Assembly: GCA_937921775.1 (NCBI GenBank) | Contig: CAKZUK010000061.1 | Span: 1 to 64,000, forward strand | Reading direction: 5' to 3' | Length of the DNA stretch: 64,000 bases | Source of the DNA: an uncultured Saprospiraceae bacterium | GTDB lineage: Bacteria; Bacteroidota; Bacteroidia; Chitinophagales; Saprospiraceae | Shown: positions 52,197 to 61,801 of the stretch, one piece after another | How positions within the stretch are numbered: position 1 is the first letter of the stretch | Layout: every line of letters begins with the position of its first letter | The notes under the pieces: generated by a model | Told to the model about the DNA's origin: nothing | What the model saw: the letters and a program-made list of their open reading frames with translations, nothing else | The model's database searches: none | Made by a program: the position numbers and the translations under genes

Positions 52197-53960
52197 ATGA
52201 AAAAGATACTTTACACCTTATTATTGTTGCCATTGACCATTTTCCTTTATGGACAAGGAGAGGTGAAGTTTTTTGCAGAGTCAGATGCACGTCAGGTGAT
52301 TATCGGCAATTATTTTGAGGTATCATTTATATTGACGAATGCAGAAGGAGGAAACTTCACACCGCCATCTTTTCGAAATTTTGATATTCTCAGCGGACCA
52401 AGTCAGTCGGTTAGTTCAAGCTCTATCAATGGACGTTGGTCGCGAGAACTTCGTTATTCATATACGCTTCAACCAAAGAAAGTTGGTAAATATAAAGTTG
52501 GCGCTTCTTCTATAGAAGTGAAGGGTAAAGAAATGTTCTCGGATCCCATCAATGTGGAAGTATTGAAAGGTAAATCAGGTGCAACGTCTCAGTCAGATAT
52601 TCAAAAAAAACTAGAAGAACAGGTTTTTATAAAAGCAGTTCCTTCAACGGAAATGGCCTACGTTGGTCAGCAAGTAGTGTTGGATTACAAACTATATACC
52701 ACTCGAAATATTGACACTTACAACCTGCTTGCGGAATCTGAATATGATGGCTTCTTTGTACAGGATGTCCGCAACCACAGATGGGGTACCGTACGAGAAG
52801 TAGTAGACGGAGTGCAGTACAGTGCCAAGATTCTCAAACGTGTCGTCCTTTTTCCACAGCAAGGAGGATTGATGACAATCGAACCTATGGAAATTCAATT
52901 GGCCGTTATCAATGAAGATGGCCAACCTAAAAGAAGACGTAGTCTTTTTGATCGACCATCCACCACACGAGTGGTTGTGAAAACTGAGCCCGTCAAACTA
53001 AATGTACGCTCACTTCCCACCAATGCTCCCGAAACATTTACCGGAGCTGTAGGCAAGTTTCAAATGGCTTTGAAAAATAGCTCAAACAACCTTTCTACAG
53101 ACGATGTCATAAGCATTCAAATGACGCTGACAGGAGATGGGGATATCAAGCAAGTACAAGCTCCCATTTTTAAAGTAGATGATAATTTCGAAGCTTATGA
53201 TCCTCGGACAACGGTAAAGGCTCCCGAAGAAAGAAACGGAAAGGTTCGCTTTCAAAAAGTTATAGAATATCTGTTCCTTCCAAAGAAGGCAGGTAATCAT
53301 ACGATCTCTCCAGAGTTCACCTATTTTGATACTGATAGTTTGAAGTATATCACTTTAGCTGAAAAACCAATCGGCTTCAGAATAAGAAAAGGAACTAAAA
53401 AACGATCAGAGATAAAGCTACCCGAAGAATCTACTGCGGCACTATCCGAACTGAAAGATGTAAAAATCGTCGGTTCGCTAAGTAATAAAAAAGGTGGCTT
53501 TGTGGGCTCACCAATCTATTGGTCATTACTCGGCTTACCAATCTTCTTCCTTGGTGGTGTGGTGCTCTATCGGCAAAAACAAATCAAAGAAGGAGATGTA
53601 GACTTACTCTTATTAAAAAAGCAAAGGGCAGCAACTGTCGCGCAACAAAATCTGGAATCTGCTAAACAATTTCTTGATAATAATGATAGCCGTTCCTTCT
53701 ACAACGAAGTGTCTCGCGCCTCTCTCGGTTATATCGGAGACAAGTTAAATATTCCACTTTCCGAACTAAGCAAAGCAAATATAGAGGGACAGTTGAAGAA
53801 GTTAAAAATCAGCGCTCCGCGAATTGAATCCTTTATCAAGATTCTAAAAACTTGTGAAATGGCACTCTACGGAGGAATGAATAATACGGCTGCTATGAAT
53901 GAGACTTATACTTCTGCAGCAACGGTTATTTCTGGTATTGAAGAGGAGATTGGGATTTAG
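52197..53960 (+). CDS. batD: BatD, oxygen-tolerance family protein
   Basis: The 587-aa protein has a signal peptide (MKKILYTLLLLPLTIFLYGQ), three or so beta-sandwich domains (first at about 22-125: VIIGNYFEVSFILTNAEGG; the second with MAYVGQQVVLDYKLYTTRN), one TM helix at about 440-460 (YWSLLGLPIFFLGGVVLY) and a cytosolic helical tail. This layout is that of BatD (aerotolerance regulator). It is the last gene of the operon and ends 82 bases before the convergent helicase gene. It works with BatA-C and MoxR at the inner membrane; the molecular role of the complex is not settled. Confidence 0.92.
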   Translation: MKKILYTLLLLPLTIFLYGQGEVKFFAESDARQVIIGNYFEVSFILTNAEGGNFTPPSFRNFDILSGPSQSVSSSSINGRWSRELRYSYTLQPKKVGKYKVGASSIEVKGKEMFSDPINVEVLKGKSGATSQSDIQKKLEEQVFIKAVPSTEMAYVGQQVVLDYKLYTTRNIDTYNLLAESEYDGFFVQDVRNHRWGTVREVVDGVQYSAKILKRVVLFPQQGGLMTIEPMEIQLAVINEDGQPKRRRSLFDRPSTTRVVVKTEPVKLNVRSLPTNAPETFTGAVGKFQMALKNSSNNLSTDDVISIQMTLTGDGDIKQVQAPIFKVDDNFEAYDPRTTVKAPEERNGKVRFQKVIEYLFLPKKAGNHTISPEFTYFDTDSLKYITLAEKPIGFRIRKGTKKRSEIKLPEESTAALSELKDVKIVGSLSNKKGGFVGSPIYWSLLGLPIFFLGGVVLYRQKQIKEGDVDLLLLKKQRAATVAQQNLESAKQFLDNNDSRSFYNEVSRASLGYIGDKLNIPLSELSKANIEGQLKKLKISAPRIESFIKILKTCEMALYGGMNNTAAMNETYTSAATVISGIEEEIGI

Positions 53961-54042
53961 TTGAGGCTTGCTGCTGCCCATTGGCCTCATCATTTGGCTC
54001 GACAGGTTTTAAAAAATTGTGCTAATAAAATGGAGTCGAGGA

Positions 54043-57000
54043 TCAATCATCCAAAGCCTCCACCTCCAAATCACGAAGTGAATCCACCACCACATTATCC
54101 TTCAGGAAGTTACACCAACTACAATCCTTCTCTCCACAGCCCTCATAAAATTCATGTGCTTGAATTTTTTTCCAGCTGTCTTTGATCATGTCTTTTACCA
54201 ATTGTAGCTCCTTCGCTTCAAATTCCATATTCTTAATTGGGTAAAGGTTTTTCTTGTCTAATTCAAGATAAGAGATAGCACCAGATCGAGCAAATTTGTT
54301 TTGCTGTGAAGTTTCATATAAGATTTTGTAAAAGTATAACTGGCGCCAATAGGTGCCGCCGAGGGGATTTTTTTCAGTGGGCTTCTGTAAGCGCCTACTA
54401 TCGATTCTTCCGGTTTTATAATCGGCGATATGGACCTTGTTATCTTCGAGGATATCGATACGGTCAATGGTTCCGTTGAGTGGCACTCCATCTAATTCTA
54501 CGTTGCGGACTTCATGCTCAAGGAGTACATTCTTTGGCCAGGAAGCAACTTGTTGATTGTAAAAAGCAGTCAGGTTTGTTCTGCCAATTTCCAAACGGCG
54601 TTCGTATTCTTTTTTTGTAAAATAAGAGCGCTGACGTTTCATTTCCTCTTCAAAATGTGTGATAAGGCTAGTTGCGTCAGGGAAGGTTTTGTCCTCGCTT
54701 GCCCTCATTCGTTCAAAGATGCGCATCAAGGCAAAGTGGATGGCAGTACCATAAGATGCTGCTTCACTTTGCACCGTAGGTACTCGTAAAACAACTTCGT
54801 AGTAAAAACTGAGTGGACATTTTAAAAAACGATTTAGACTACTAATACTCAAGGTGAAGTTTTCCAAAACACTTGTAATCATTGCTTTATCAGCTTCAGG
54901 AACTACAGGTGCTTTGCTTTCTGTTAGCGCTAAATATTGCGCATCTAATACAATCTCTGCGTCCACTTCTCGCTCGTCAATCATAATATCCGTTTCTTCC
55001 AAAATCTCATCAACAAAAGCAGAACGTTGTAATGCCTTGTTCTCCGGACTTTTGTTGGCGTAGGATATTGATAGTTTTTCTTTCGCTCGCGTAATTGCCA
55101 CGTAAAAAAGTCGACGACGTGCTTCCAGCGCATCCTCTTCACCGGATAGTGTAAGGGTGTCTGGAAAAGGAAAGCGGCTGCCACCCCTACTCCTCGTCGG
55201 TTCCCATTGATCTTTTACAGCGTCGATAATAAATACGTGTTGGAACTCCAAACCTTTAGAACTATGTGCAGTAATTAGATTCACACCATCAGTTGCTCGC
55301 ACACTTTTTTGAAGGCCAATTGACAAGCGATTTGAATCCATACTACTCAATAATTCCAACAGACGTTTTAAATTAAGTCGCGGATTTTTGATCGTCTCTT
55401 TTTTAATGAAATTGCTGATCGTAGTCAGTACCTGCAAATACCAAAGCTTGTCATCCTGCTTCATGATGTGGGATAGCAGGCCACTTCTATTCACTAATCT
55501 TTCGATAAATGCGGGTAGCGAATAATTTGAAAAATCGCCAATGAGTTGGTTGAGCAAATCACCACATTGAAGAATGGAATCAGAATTCCTTAAGTTCAGT
55601 TTAGCCAAAGCTTCCTCATCTCCAATCAAATCACGCCAGTATATTTTATCTTTAAAACCTTTACTGACAACATGCAAACTCAATTTTGTCAAATCTCGAG
55701 GATCAATCTGAAGAAAATTGAAATGCATTATTTTATACAACAAATATTCGCCGCTAAAAGGACGAGCATATTCCAGTTGTAAATATTGGAGCATCGTTCT
55801 GAAATTTCGAACTAACGGTAAATCCAATATGTTGACGGCTCTTTTTGTATTGTAAGGAATGCCTTTTTTCTCTAAGAGATTGGTGAGGTTGACAACCTGC
55901 TTGTGTTTGGCATAGATGATCGCAATTTCCTGTAAGGGAAAACCTTCTTCTTGTAGTTTTTTAATTTGTAAAACGATATCAATATCCTCATGCATTCGAT
56001 TCGGATAAGCTGCAATACTGGGTTTGATGGTAGAATTTGCAAAGACATCATTTTGAGCGGTCAATATTTTTTCAATTCCTTCCAGGCTACTGACAATTCG
56101 TTTTTCGTTGTGATTGATGACCACACGAGAAGCATCAAGTATGTGTTGAGAAGAACGGTAATTGTCTTTTAAAACGACAAGCCGTAAGTCCGGTTGGTGC
56201 TCATCATGAAAGTCAACCAAACTTTTGAGTCGAGCTCCTTGAAATTCGTAGATGGATTGATCGTCATCACCAACGATAAATACGTTAGGACTCTCCCAAT
56301 AGCTAATCAGATTTTTTATAATTCGATTTTGTGCACCATTGGTATCTTGGTATTCATCTACCAAAAAGTATTGGTATTTTTCCTGATAGTTGAGCAGGAG
56401 AGCTTCGTTATTTTCAAAGGCTCTGAGTACCCAAAGTATCATGTCTTCGAAATCATATCGCTGCGCTACTTCCATCATTTTGGTGTAAACCGGAAACAAA
56501 TCAACAGCTACTTTGAGGCGATCCATTTTTTGTTTTGCCTCGTCAATCTTCCATTGTTTGAGATCACCTTTTTTAAATTCCTTTCGATTGACTTTATAAA
56601 TATATTCTTCACGAAGCGGAAGTTCTTTGAGGTAAGTCTCAATATTTTCAGTGATGTATTCAGGCGTCCAATCTTCCGCCTTCATTCGCTTGAACAAATC
56701 CTGCAAATGCTTTTCGTAAAAGTAAGGATCAGAAGTTTTTTGTCGCAACAGATGATTTCCTGGCAGTTCGTCTAGTAAAGTTCTGACCATTTCAACACGT
56801 TCGAGATCGCTGATTGGTTCAAGATCATAACGTCCAAAAAGTTCAAGGTTATCTTTAATAACGGTATTACAGAAAGAATGAAAAGTATAGATATGAACGC
56901 GATGTGCCTCTGGTCCGATAAACTGCAGTAGTCGTTCGCGCATGGCAATCACTCCTGCATCGGTGAATGTAAGACAAAGGATGTTGGCTGGCTGTGCATC

Positions 57001-57192
57001 CGTTTCCATGAGGATACGCCCAATCCGAGCGGTAAGGATGTGCGTCTTACCCGTGCCCGGTCCCGCAATGACGAGAACAGGACCCTCAATTTGCTCTACC
57101 GCTTCACGCTGACCATCATTAAGTCGCGCCAGCTCTTTAGCAAAAGATTGGTTGTATTGTTTCAGTGTTTGTTTTTCGGAATGCTCCGGCAT
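54043..57192 (-). CDS. UvrD/PcrA-type helicase with RecB-like nuclease domain
   Basis: The 1049-aa protein is an SF1A helicase: Walker A GPGTGKT (44-50), motif II VDEYQDTN, motif III GDDDQSIYEFQGA, motif IV DNYRSSQ, motif V ITAHSSKGLEFQHVF and motif VI YVAITRAKEKLS. The C-terminal part is a PD-(D/E)XK nuclease of RecB type: TAIHFAL (H819), GTIDRID (D910) and IADYKTG (D924, K926). Four cysteines, C792 in FLKCPLSFYYE and C1019, C1024, C1027 near the end (GCGEKDCSWC), suggest an Fe-S cluster as in AddB/Cas4-type nucleases. Role: DNA unwinding and end resection in repair, as a one-chain AddAB-like enzyme or alternative to RecBCD. Convergent with batD. Confidence 0.93.
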   Translation of the reverse strand: MPEHSEKQTLKQYNQSFAKELARLNDGQREAVEQIEGPVLVIAGPGTGKTHILTARIGRILMETDAQPANILCLTFTDAGVIAMRERLLQFIGPEAHRVHIYTFHSFCNTVIKDNLELFGRYDLEPISDLERVEMVRTLLDELPGNHLLRQKTSDPYFYEKHLQDLFKRMKAEDWTPEYITENIETYLKELPLREEYIYKVNRKEFKKGDLKQWKIDEAKQKMDRLKVAVDLFPVYTKMMEVAQRYDFEDMILWVLRAFENNEALLLNYQEKYQYFLVDEYQDTNGAQNRIIKNLISYWESPNVFIVGDDDQSIYEFQGARLKSLVDFHDEHQPDLRLVVLKDNYRSSQHILDASRVVINHNEKRIVSSLEGIEKILTAQNDVFANSTIKPSIAAYPNRMHEDIDIVLQIKKLQEEGFPLQEIAIIYAKHKQVVNLTNLLEKKGIPYNTKRAVNILDLPLVRNFRTMLQYLQLEYARPFSGEYLLYKIMHFNFLQIDPRDLTKLSLHVVSKGFKDKIYWRDLIGDEEALAKLNLRNSDSILQCGDLLNQLIGDFSNYSLPAFIERLVNRSGLLSHIMKQDDKLWYLQVLTTISNFIKKETIKNPRLNLKRLLELLSSMDSNRLSIGLQKSVRATDGVNLITAHSSKGLEFQHVFIIDAVKDQWEPTRSRGGSRFPFPDTLTLSGEEDALEARRRLFYVAITRAKEKLSISYANKSPENKALQRSAFVDEILEETDIMIDEREVDAEIVLDAQYLALTESKAPVVPEADKAMITSVLENFTLSISSLNRFLKCPLSFYYEVVLRVPTVQSEAASYGTAIHFALMRIFERMRASEDKTFPDATSLITHFEEEMKRQRSYFTKKEYERRLEIGRTNLTAFYNQQVASWPKNVLLEHEVRNVELDGVPLNGTIDRIDILEDNKVHIADYKTGRIDSRRLQKPTEKNPLGGTYWRQLYFYKILYETSQQNKFARSGAISYLELDKKNLYPIKNMEFEAKELQLVKDMIKDSWKKIQAHEFYEGCGEKDCSWCNFLKDNVVVDSLRDLEVEALDD

Positions 57193-57388
57193 AGTCCTTT
57201 TGATTGAAGTGGAAAGATACGAAGAAATAGTGGAGACTTGGAACAGGGTGCTGGCTTCCTTTGAATTTTAAAAATTAGCTTAAAAAATTACACTTAATCA
57301 AATAATAAGGCTTTTTTTTAGGTTATATCTGAGGTTTTTAGATAAATCAGAATTAACTTTCATCTTTGTTGAATAAAAATTTTTTAAA

Positions 57389-57568
57389 ATGTCTGCTCGT
57401 ATTGTTATCATAATAGTTGTTTTTGGACTCCTGTATCTGATGAGATATGCTTTTATTGGTTTGCTAAAGGCAAGTAATTGTAAAAGCTGTAAAGGAACAG
57501 GCTACTGGGAAGGAACTCGTGGCGAACGCAACCGCTGTGATGAATGTAATGGTACTGGGAAGAGCTAA
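57389..57568 (+). CDS. 59-aa membrane-anchored DnaJ-type zinc-finger protein
   Basis: A short frame from ATG 57389 to TAA 57566-57568, below the usual length cut. It begins with one TM helix (MSARIVIIIVVFGLLYLMRY) and ends with two CxxCxGxG-like repeats, CKSCKGTG and CDECNGTG, the zinc-binding motif of DnaJ. A J-domain is absent. With only two of the four DnaJ motifs it could still bind one zinc. Start context aaaatg fits Bacteroidota. Similar small anchor-plus-Cys-motif proteins occur in Bacteroidota and may be redox or chaperone partners; function is inferred. Confidence 0.8.
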   Translation: MSARIVIIIVVFGLLYLMRYAFIGLLKASNCKSCKGTGYWEGTRGERNRCDECNGTGKS

Positions 57569-57737
57569 GTAAGTGGGACCTTGGAGGTGGGAGGCTGGAT
57601 TACCCACTAACTCGGAGTTCGTCTAGCACCTAGATAGATTTTGCGATCGAGTGAATTTCCTACCTCCAACTTCCAAAATTGGGAAACCAAGAGGCACATT
57701 TTTTTAACAATAAACAACGTTCAAAAAAAGCAAAACT

Positions 57738-58352
57738 ATGTTATTAAACGGAATTAAGTTAAGTATCTGCATCGGAGTTCTACTCTCTATATTTATGATG
57801 AGCTGTTCAAGTCTTAAAGGAGGAAAGTCCGGAAACGATTCAGAAACTGCTGCAAGATTATTGATGGATCATCCGGGATTGTCAGATTTTGAATCAGTAC
57901 CTGGCACACCTGCTCAAAGTAGATATATCGTAATCACATTAAGGAGTGGGAATATGTCTGGCCGTGAGAAGGGAACAAAACTAAGCTATGATCAATCTAT
58001 GAAAAAATGGACAGGTAGCTATAAGTCAGGAAATAACTCAGGACGAGCAGATCCCAACGAGACTAAAATAAGCCGTGAGAACCTAATACCAAAATCAGGC
58101 TGGCTACCACTAGTAAAAATGCTAATGGAAAACAACATTCACACGATCAGAGACTCTAGGTCAATAGAATACAAGCAACTAGTTGCAGATGGTGTGTCTT
58201 ATACCTTGAATATTCGTATAGGAGATAAACAACGTAAATACTCTTTCTCTAATCCGAGTCTCTATGCTAAGGAATATCCTAATATTCAAGACTTTGCAGA
58301 CTTTGATAGAATAGTTAATATTCTACGATCGGAGTTTGTAATCGGAGAATAA
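57738..58352 (+). CDS. Putative lipoprotein of unknown function
   Basis: The 204-aa protein has a lipoprotein signal (MLLNGIKLSICIGVLLSIFM, lipobox MMSC) and a Ser/Gly-rich linker. The mature part (about 160 aa) contains ESVPGTPAQSRYIVITLRSG and LVADGVSYTLNIRIGDKQRK. I recognise no domain; the alternating pattern suggests a beta-rich fold. A strong terminator follows 2 bases after the stop, so transcription ends here. Confidence 0.72.
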   Translation: MLLNGIKLSICIGVLLSIFMMSCSSLKGGKSGNDSETAARLLMDHPGLSDFESVPGTPAQSRYIVITLRSGNMSGREKGTKLSYDQSMKKWTGSYKSGNNSGRADPNETKISRENLIPKSGWLPLVKMLMENNIHTIRDSRSIEYKQLVADGVSYTLNIRIGDKQRKYSFSNPSLYAKEYPNIQDFADFDRIVNILRSEFVIGE

Positions 58353-58354
58353 AA

Positions 58355-58396
58355 AAAGAAATCCCGAAGCTGCTCGCAGATTCGGGATTTCTTTTA
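58355..58396. terminator. Strong terminator after the lipoprotein gene
   Basis: The arms aaagaaatcccgaa (58355-58368) and ttcgggatttcttt (58381-58394) are exact complements with a 12-base loop and T/A runs on both sides; it can work in both directions between the convergent lipoprotein and protease genes. Confidence 0.9.
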
Positions 58397-58509
58397 TAAA
58401 GTAAAAGAAGAGGTTTTTTAAAATTTTAATTAAAGTGACTATAGAAATGAAAATAGCTTCTAACTCACGTTAACGGAAAAGCTTTAACTGCTACTTCTAC
58501 TTTGATGAC

Positions 58510-61500
58510 CTATCGCATTACTACAAACTTCTCCTCACCAAGCACCACTCCATTAGATACAATCTGACAGGAATAAACACCGGCAGAAAGTAGCTGCGTC
58601 TCTACACGATTAGTACCAGATAAAATTGCTTGCTTATGCAAAACACGGCCTAGCATATCGACCACCATTAATTCATAACCAGCAGATACTTGCTCATTCA
58701 AGCGCAGCTCAAAGAAGTTATCAACGGGGTTGGGGAATAAGGAAAAAATCACTTCAGGGATGTCAGCAGTATTGATTGTTTCTACAACGGTGATATTAAA
58801 AACAAGCCCACCAATATACGCACCATTCTCACAAGTCAAGATAAACTCAAATTGATCCGGATCCAAGTCAAGCCCATCGTTTACGTAAGTCAATAAACCG
58901 TTATCAATATCTGCTTGTGTAAATATAGTTCCAATTGCTACAGGATTACTATTCAAAAAGAGCGTTCCACTAGTTGGTAGCCCCGTAATTGTATATTCTA
59001 AGTCCGTAGTCGAACCAACACAGTCCCCACTTATATTGTTAGTCTCAATAACTAATGTAGTACCAATCATTACTTCATCTCCATTCAACTCAAAATTCGG
59101 GTCAGGCACGGAAGCTTGGATGGTTTGGAAAGAATAGACAGAAGACCAATCGCCAACTAAATTACAAATTGCATCTTCAGCTCTAACTCGCCAGAAATAA
59201 ACGGTATTGATTGTCAAGTCAGGGAATGGATTGTAGAGCGATTCTGTAACACCAGATTCAGTGTATACAATGTCAGTAAAGTCTGCGGTTAAAGAAACCT
59301 CAACGGTATAACTAGCGGCATCGGGAACATCTTCCCAGTTTACAAGAGAGTTTATTTGAATACTTGCTGCACCATTTGTTGGACTAGTTAGTGTTGCAAT
59401 CGCTGGAGCACCTTGGCTAATGTTTAAGGTCAAGGGCAATTCTTTTACCACAGAGTTACTGGTTAGTAAAACAGTAATGTCATAACTGCCAGGAGTAATA
59501 GCACCAGTAACAGTAACAGATAAAGTTGTATTTCCCGGAGGTACAATATCATTTGCGCTAAACGCTACGCTTGTGCCAGCAGGATTGTTGGTCATCGAAA
59601 GATTAACGGGGTCGCTATAACCTAAAATCGTATCTATCATAATTTCATATTCTACAGTCTCATTACTACAAATAGTTTGTGAAGGAGTTGCTGTAGCATA
59701 GACATAATCCGGTTCAGTGCTCGGTTCGATGGTGAAGTTCTGATTGGAAATGTCAAAGAATACATTGTTAGCAGCTTTTATTTTCATTCGGATCTGATTA
59801 CCTATTACATCAGGAACCTGAATGATCGCACTTCCTGTATTAGGTAAGTTTAAAGCAACAAGATGTGGGTAAGTAAAACCTCCATCTTCGGATAAAAATA
59901 TATTGACCTCGGAACAGTTTACTGGAGCAAGATCAGAGCCAGCAACATCCCATGTGACGGTTTCTAGAAATCCGACATTCCAATTTTGTCCACCATTTGG
60001 TGACGTCACTAAAAATGGACCTGAATTGTTATTTACTTCAAAATTTATTTGATCGTAATCAACTCCACCACCTCCAGCTACATTATCTCGTACGGTCATT
60101 CTGAACCTCATGATGCGTCCAAATTGCGGAAGCAGTTCACCAATGACAGTCGTGTTGTTCACCAGATCTTGGATTCGTGGAAAGATGCGAGTTGGATGTG
60201 ATTCAGGTAACCAGCTTCGGAAAAGTGGTGCAGTTCCATTCGCAGTATTTGGATGAGTTTGAGGGCCCAAATCGAATTGTTCCCAGCAGTAGGTCAATGA
60301 ATCACCTTCTAGATCTTCTGCAGAACCCGTCAATTCAAATGGTGTTTGGAAAGGAATATGGAAACCACCTGGTCCAGCATCAACGGTTGGAGGGGTATTA
60401 CCCGTAGGTGTTATTACAGCACAGTTGTCGCCACTTCCATTTTGAGAAAAATTAATAATCTCATCAAAACTTGCTACGTGAAATTGGTCAATAGAATTAC
60501 TTGCAATGTTAGTGTTTCCACAAATACCGGCATAAGCCATCACTGTAACTCCGCTACCCGGTTCGTAAGGCTGTGGTCCTTGCCCACCACAACTATTAAA
60601 AGTATGATTGCCACTAAATTGATGTCCCATTTCGTGCGAAACATAATCAACAGAAAACACATCTCCAATCGGTGAACCTAGTCCAGTAACACCCCAGCCT
60701 TTGTTTCCACCGCAAACTACGCCAAGTCCTGCAATACCTCCACCACCGGTACTAAATACATGACCGATGTCGTAGTTGGCCGAACCAATAACGTTGTTGC
60801 AAGTAGTATTGTTTTGGTTGAGCATGGCACCACCGTTGTTGTTGGTGTAAGGGTCAGTAGCACCATTCAGATAAATCAGTGTGTCGGTGTTGTCAATCAT
60901 AATCATGGTAATGGTAAGGTCTCTTTCATAGATACCATTTACACGATTCATGACCGTTGCCATTGCAGCTAAAGTCAGTGGTTTGGTACCACCATGAAAG
61001 GAAGCGTACTCACCGGTAGTGGCTAAGGCTAAACGATAGGTTCTAAGCTCTTCCCCCGTCGGAGCAAAAACAGGAACATCTTCATCATCATTTAATGAAG
61101 AGCTACTAACTTCTGAAACACCACAAGTGAAAGCATGGTCTTCATCAACAATTACATCGTTCTTTTGAAAAGTTATGTATTGGGTCAGATCATTTTCATA
61201 AGCTGGTTCAATTACGAAAGTTTGCTTATTGGAAAAAACCATGGCGTGAAATCCTTTTGGACCAACATCTAGTTTGATAATCTGTCTTGGATTGTCAATA
61301 CCTTGTCCAGTATAAGTTCTGATCTCAGGATATTTGGCTTGTAGGCCAGCTTCCATTACAGGAGTTTCAAAGATGCCGAATTTTTGAAACCCGTTTTCGA
61401 AAACCGGAATTTCTATTTCTACGTAATCTGCTTTGCTTTGAATGGCACTTTTTGGTAAGCTTTCAGCTAAAACCGCTTGTAGAGCTTCCATATCTAATTG

Positions 61501-61656
61501 ATACAGTTCAGATTGACTAACAGGAATTCGCAGTTCATCCTGACTAAATTGATTGGAACTTTGAATGCTCCAAATGTTGGCTGCATCTTGTTGAGCAGAT
61601 AGAAAGGAGATTGAAAATACTAAAAGGAAAATAATGGGTAGTATACTTCTTTTCAT
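58510..61656 (-). CDS. Reprolysin-like metalloprotease secreted by the type IX system
   Basis: The 1048-aa protein has a signal peptide (MKRSILPIIFLLVFSISFLS), a propeptide-like region (about 22-200), and a reprolysin-like zinc protease (about 205-420) with the motif H341-E-M-G-H345-Q-F-S-G-N-H351 and an upstream RTYRLALATTGEYASFHGG. After it come several beta domains: a fibronectin-III-like/CHU-type segment (NWEDVPDAASYTVEVSLTAD) and FWRVRAEDAICNLVGDWSS. The last 75 residues are a type A T9SS sorting domain: FSLFPNPVDNFFELRLNEQ, VVDMLGRVLHKQ and GVYSCQIVSNG. The enzyme should be exported and bound to or released from the surface, degrading proteins. Convergent with the lipoprotein gene at 57738. 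Confidence 0.95.
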   Translation of the reverse strand: MKRSILPIIFLLVFSISFLSAQQDAANIWSIQSSNQFSQDELRIPVSQSELYQLDMEALQAVLAESLPKSAIQSKADYVEIEIPVFENGFQKFGIFETPVMEAGLQAKYPEIRTYTGQGIDNPRQIIKLDVGPKGFHAMVFSNKQTFVIEPAYENDLTQYITFQKNDVIVDEDHAFTCGVSEVSSSSLNDDEDVPVFAPTGEELRTYRLALATTGEYASFHGGTKPLTLAAMATVMNRVNGIYERDLTITMIMIDNTDTLIYLNGATDPYTNNNGGAMLNQNNTTCNNVIGSANYDIGHVFSTGGGGIAGLGVVCGGNKGWGVTGLGSPIGDVFSVDYVSHEMGHQFSGNHTFNSCGGQGPQPYEPGSGVTVMAYAGICGNTNIASNSIDQFHVASFDEIINFSQNGSGDNCAVITPTGNTPPTVDAGPGGFHIPFQTPFELTGSAEDLEGDSLTYCWEQFDLGPQTHPNTANGTAPLFRSWLPESHPTRIFPRIQDLVNNTTVIGELLPQFGRIMRFRMTVRDNVAGGGGVDYDQINFEVNNNSGPFLVTSPNGGQNWNVGFLETVTWDVAGSDLAPVNCSEVNIFLSEDGGFTYPHLVALNLPNTGSAIIQVPDVIGNQIRMKIKAANNVFFDISNQNFTIEPSTEPDYVYATATPSQTICSNETVEYEIMIDTILGYSDPVNLSMTNNPAGTSVAFSANDIVPPGNTTLSVTVTGAITPGSYDITVLLTSNSVVKELPLTLNISQGAPAIATLTSPTNGAASIQINSLVNWEDVPDAASYTVEVSLTADFTDIVYTESGVTESLYNPFPDLTINTVYFWRVRAEDAICNLVGDWSSVYSFQTIQASVPDPNFELNGDEVMIGTTLVIETNNISGDCVGSTTDLEYTITGLPTSGTLFLNSNPVAIGTIFTQADIDNGLLTYVNDGLDLDPDQFEFILTCENGAYIGGLVFNITVVETINTADIPEVIFSLFPNPVDNFFELRLNEQVSAGYELMVVDMLGRVLHKQAILSGTNRVETQLLSAGVYSCQIVSNGVVLGEEKFVVMR

Positions 61657-61801
61657 AATAAAGGTTTTAATGCTAGGAGTTGTTTTGAGTTGAGAGCAAG
61701 ATTTGCTAGACTACTTTAGTGTGTGGGTGAAAATACCGCTTCTCTTTCAATTGTGAGTAGTAAATCGAATGTTTAGCTATTTTACTACAATTATCTATCG
61801 C

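Noticed and set aside
53961-54185. 74-codon plus-strand frame following batD
   Set aside because: It largely overlaps the helicase gene 3' end and is low-complexity Pro/His-rich; no support.
56194-56775. 193-codon plus-strand open frame inside the helicase gene
   Set aside because: It is antisense to conserved helicase motifs, has no recognisable domain and its composition follows from the reverse of the helicase codons.
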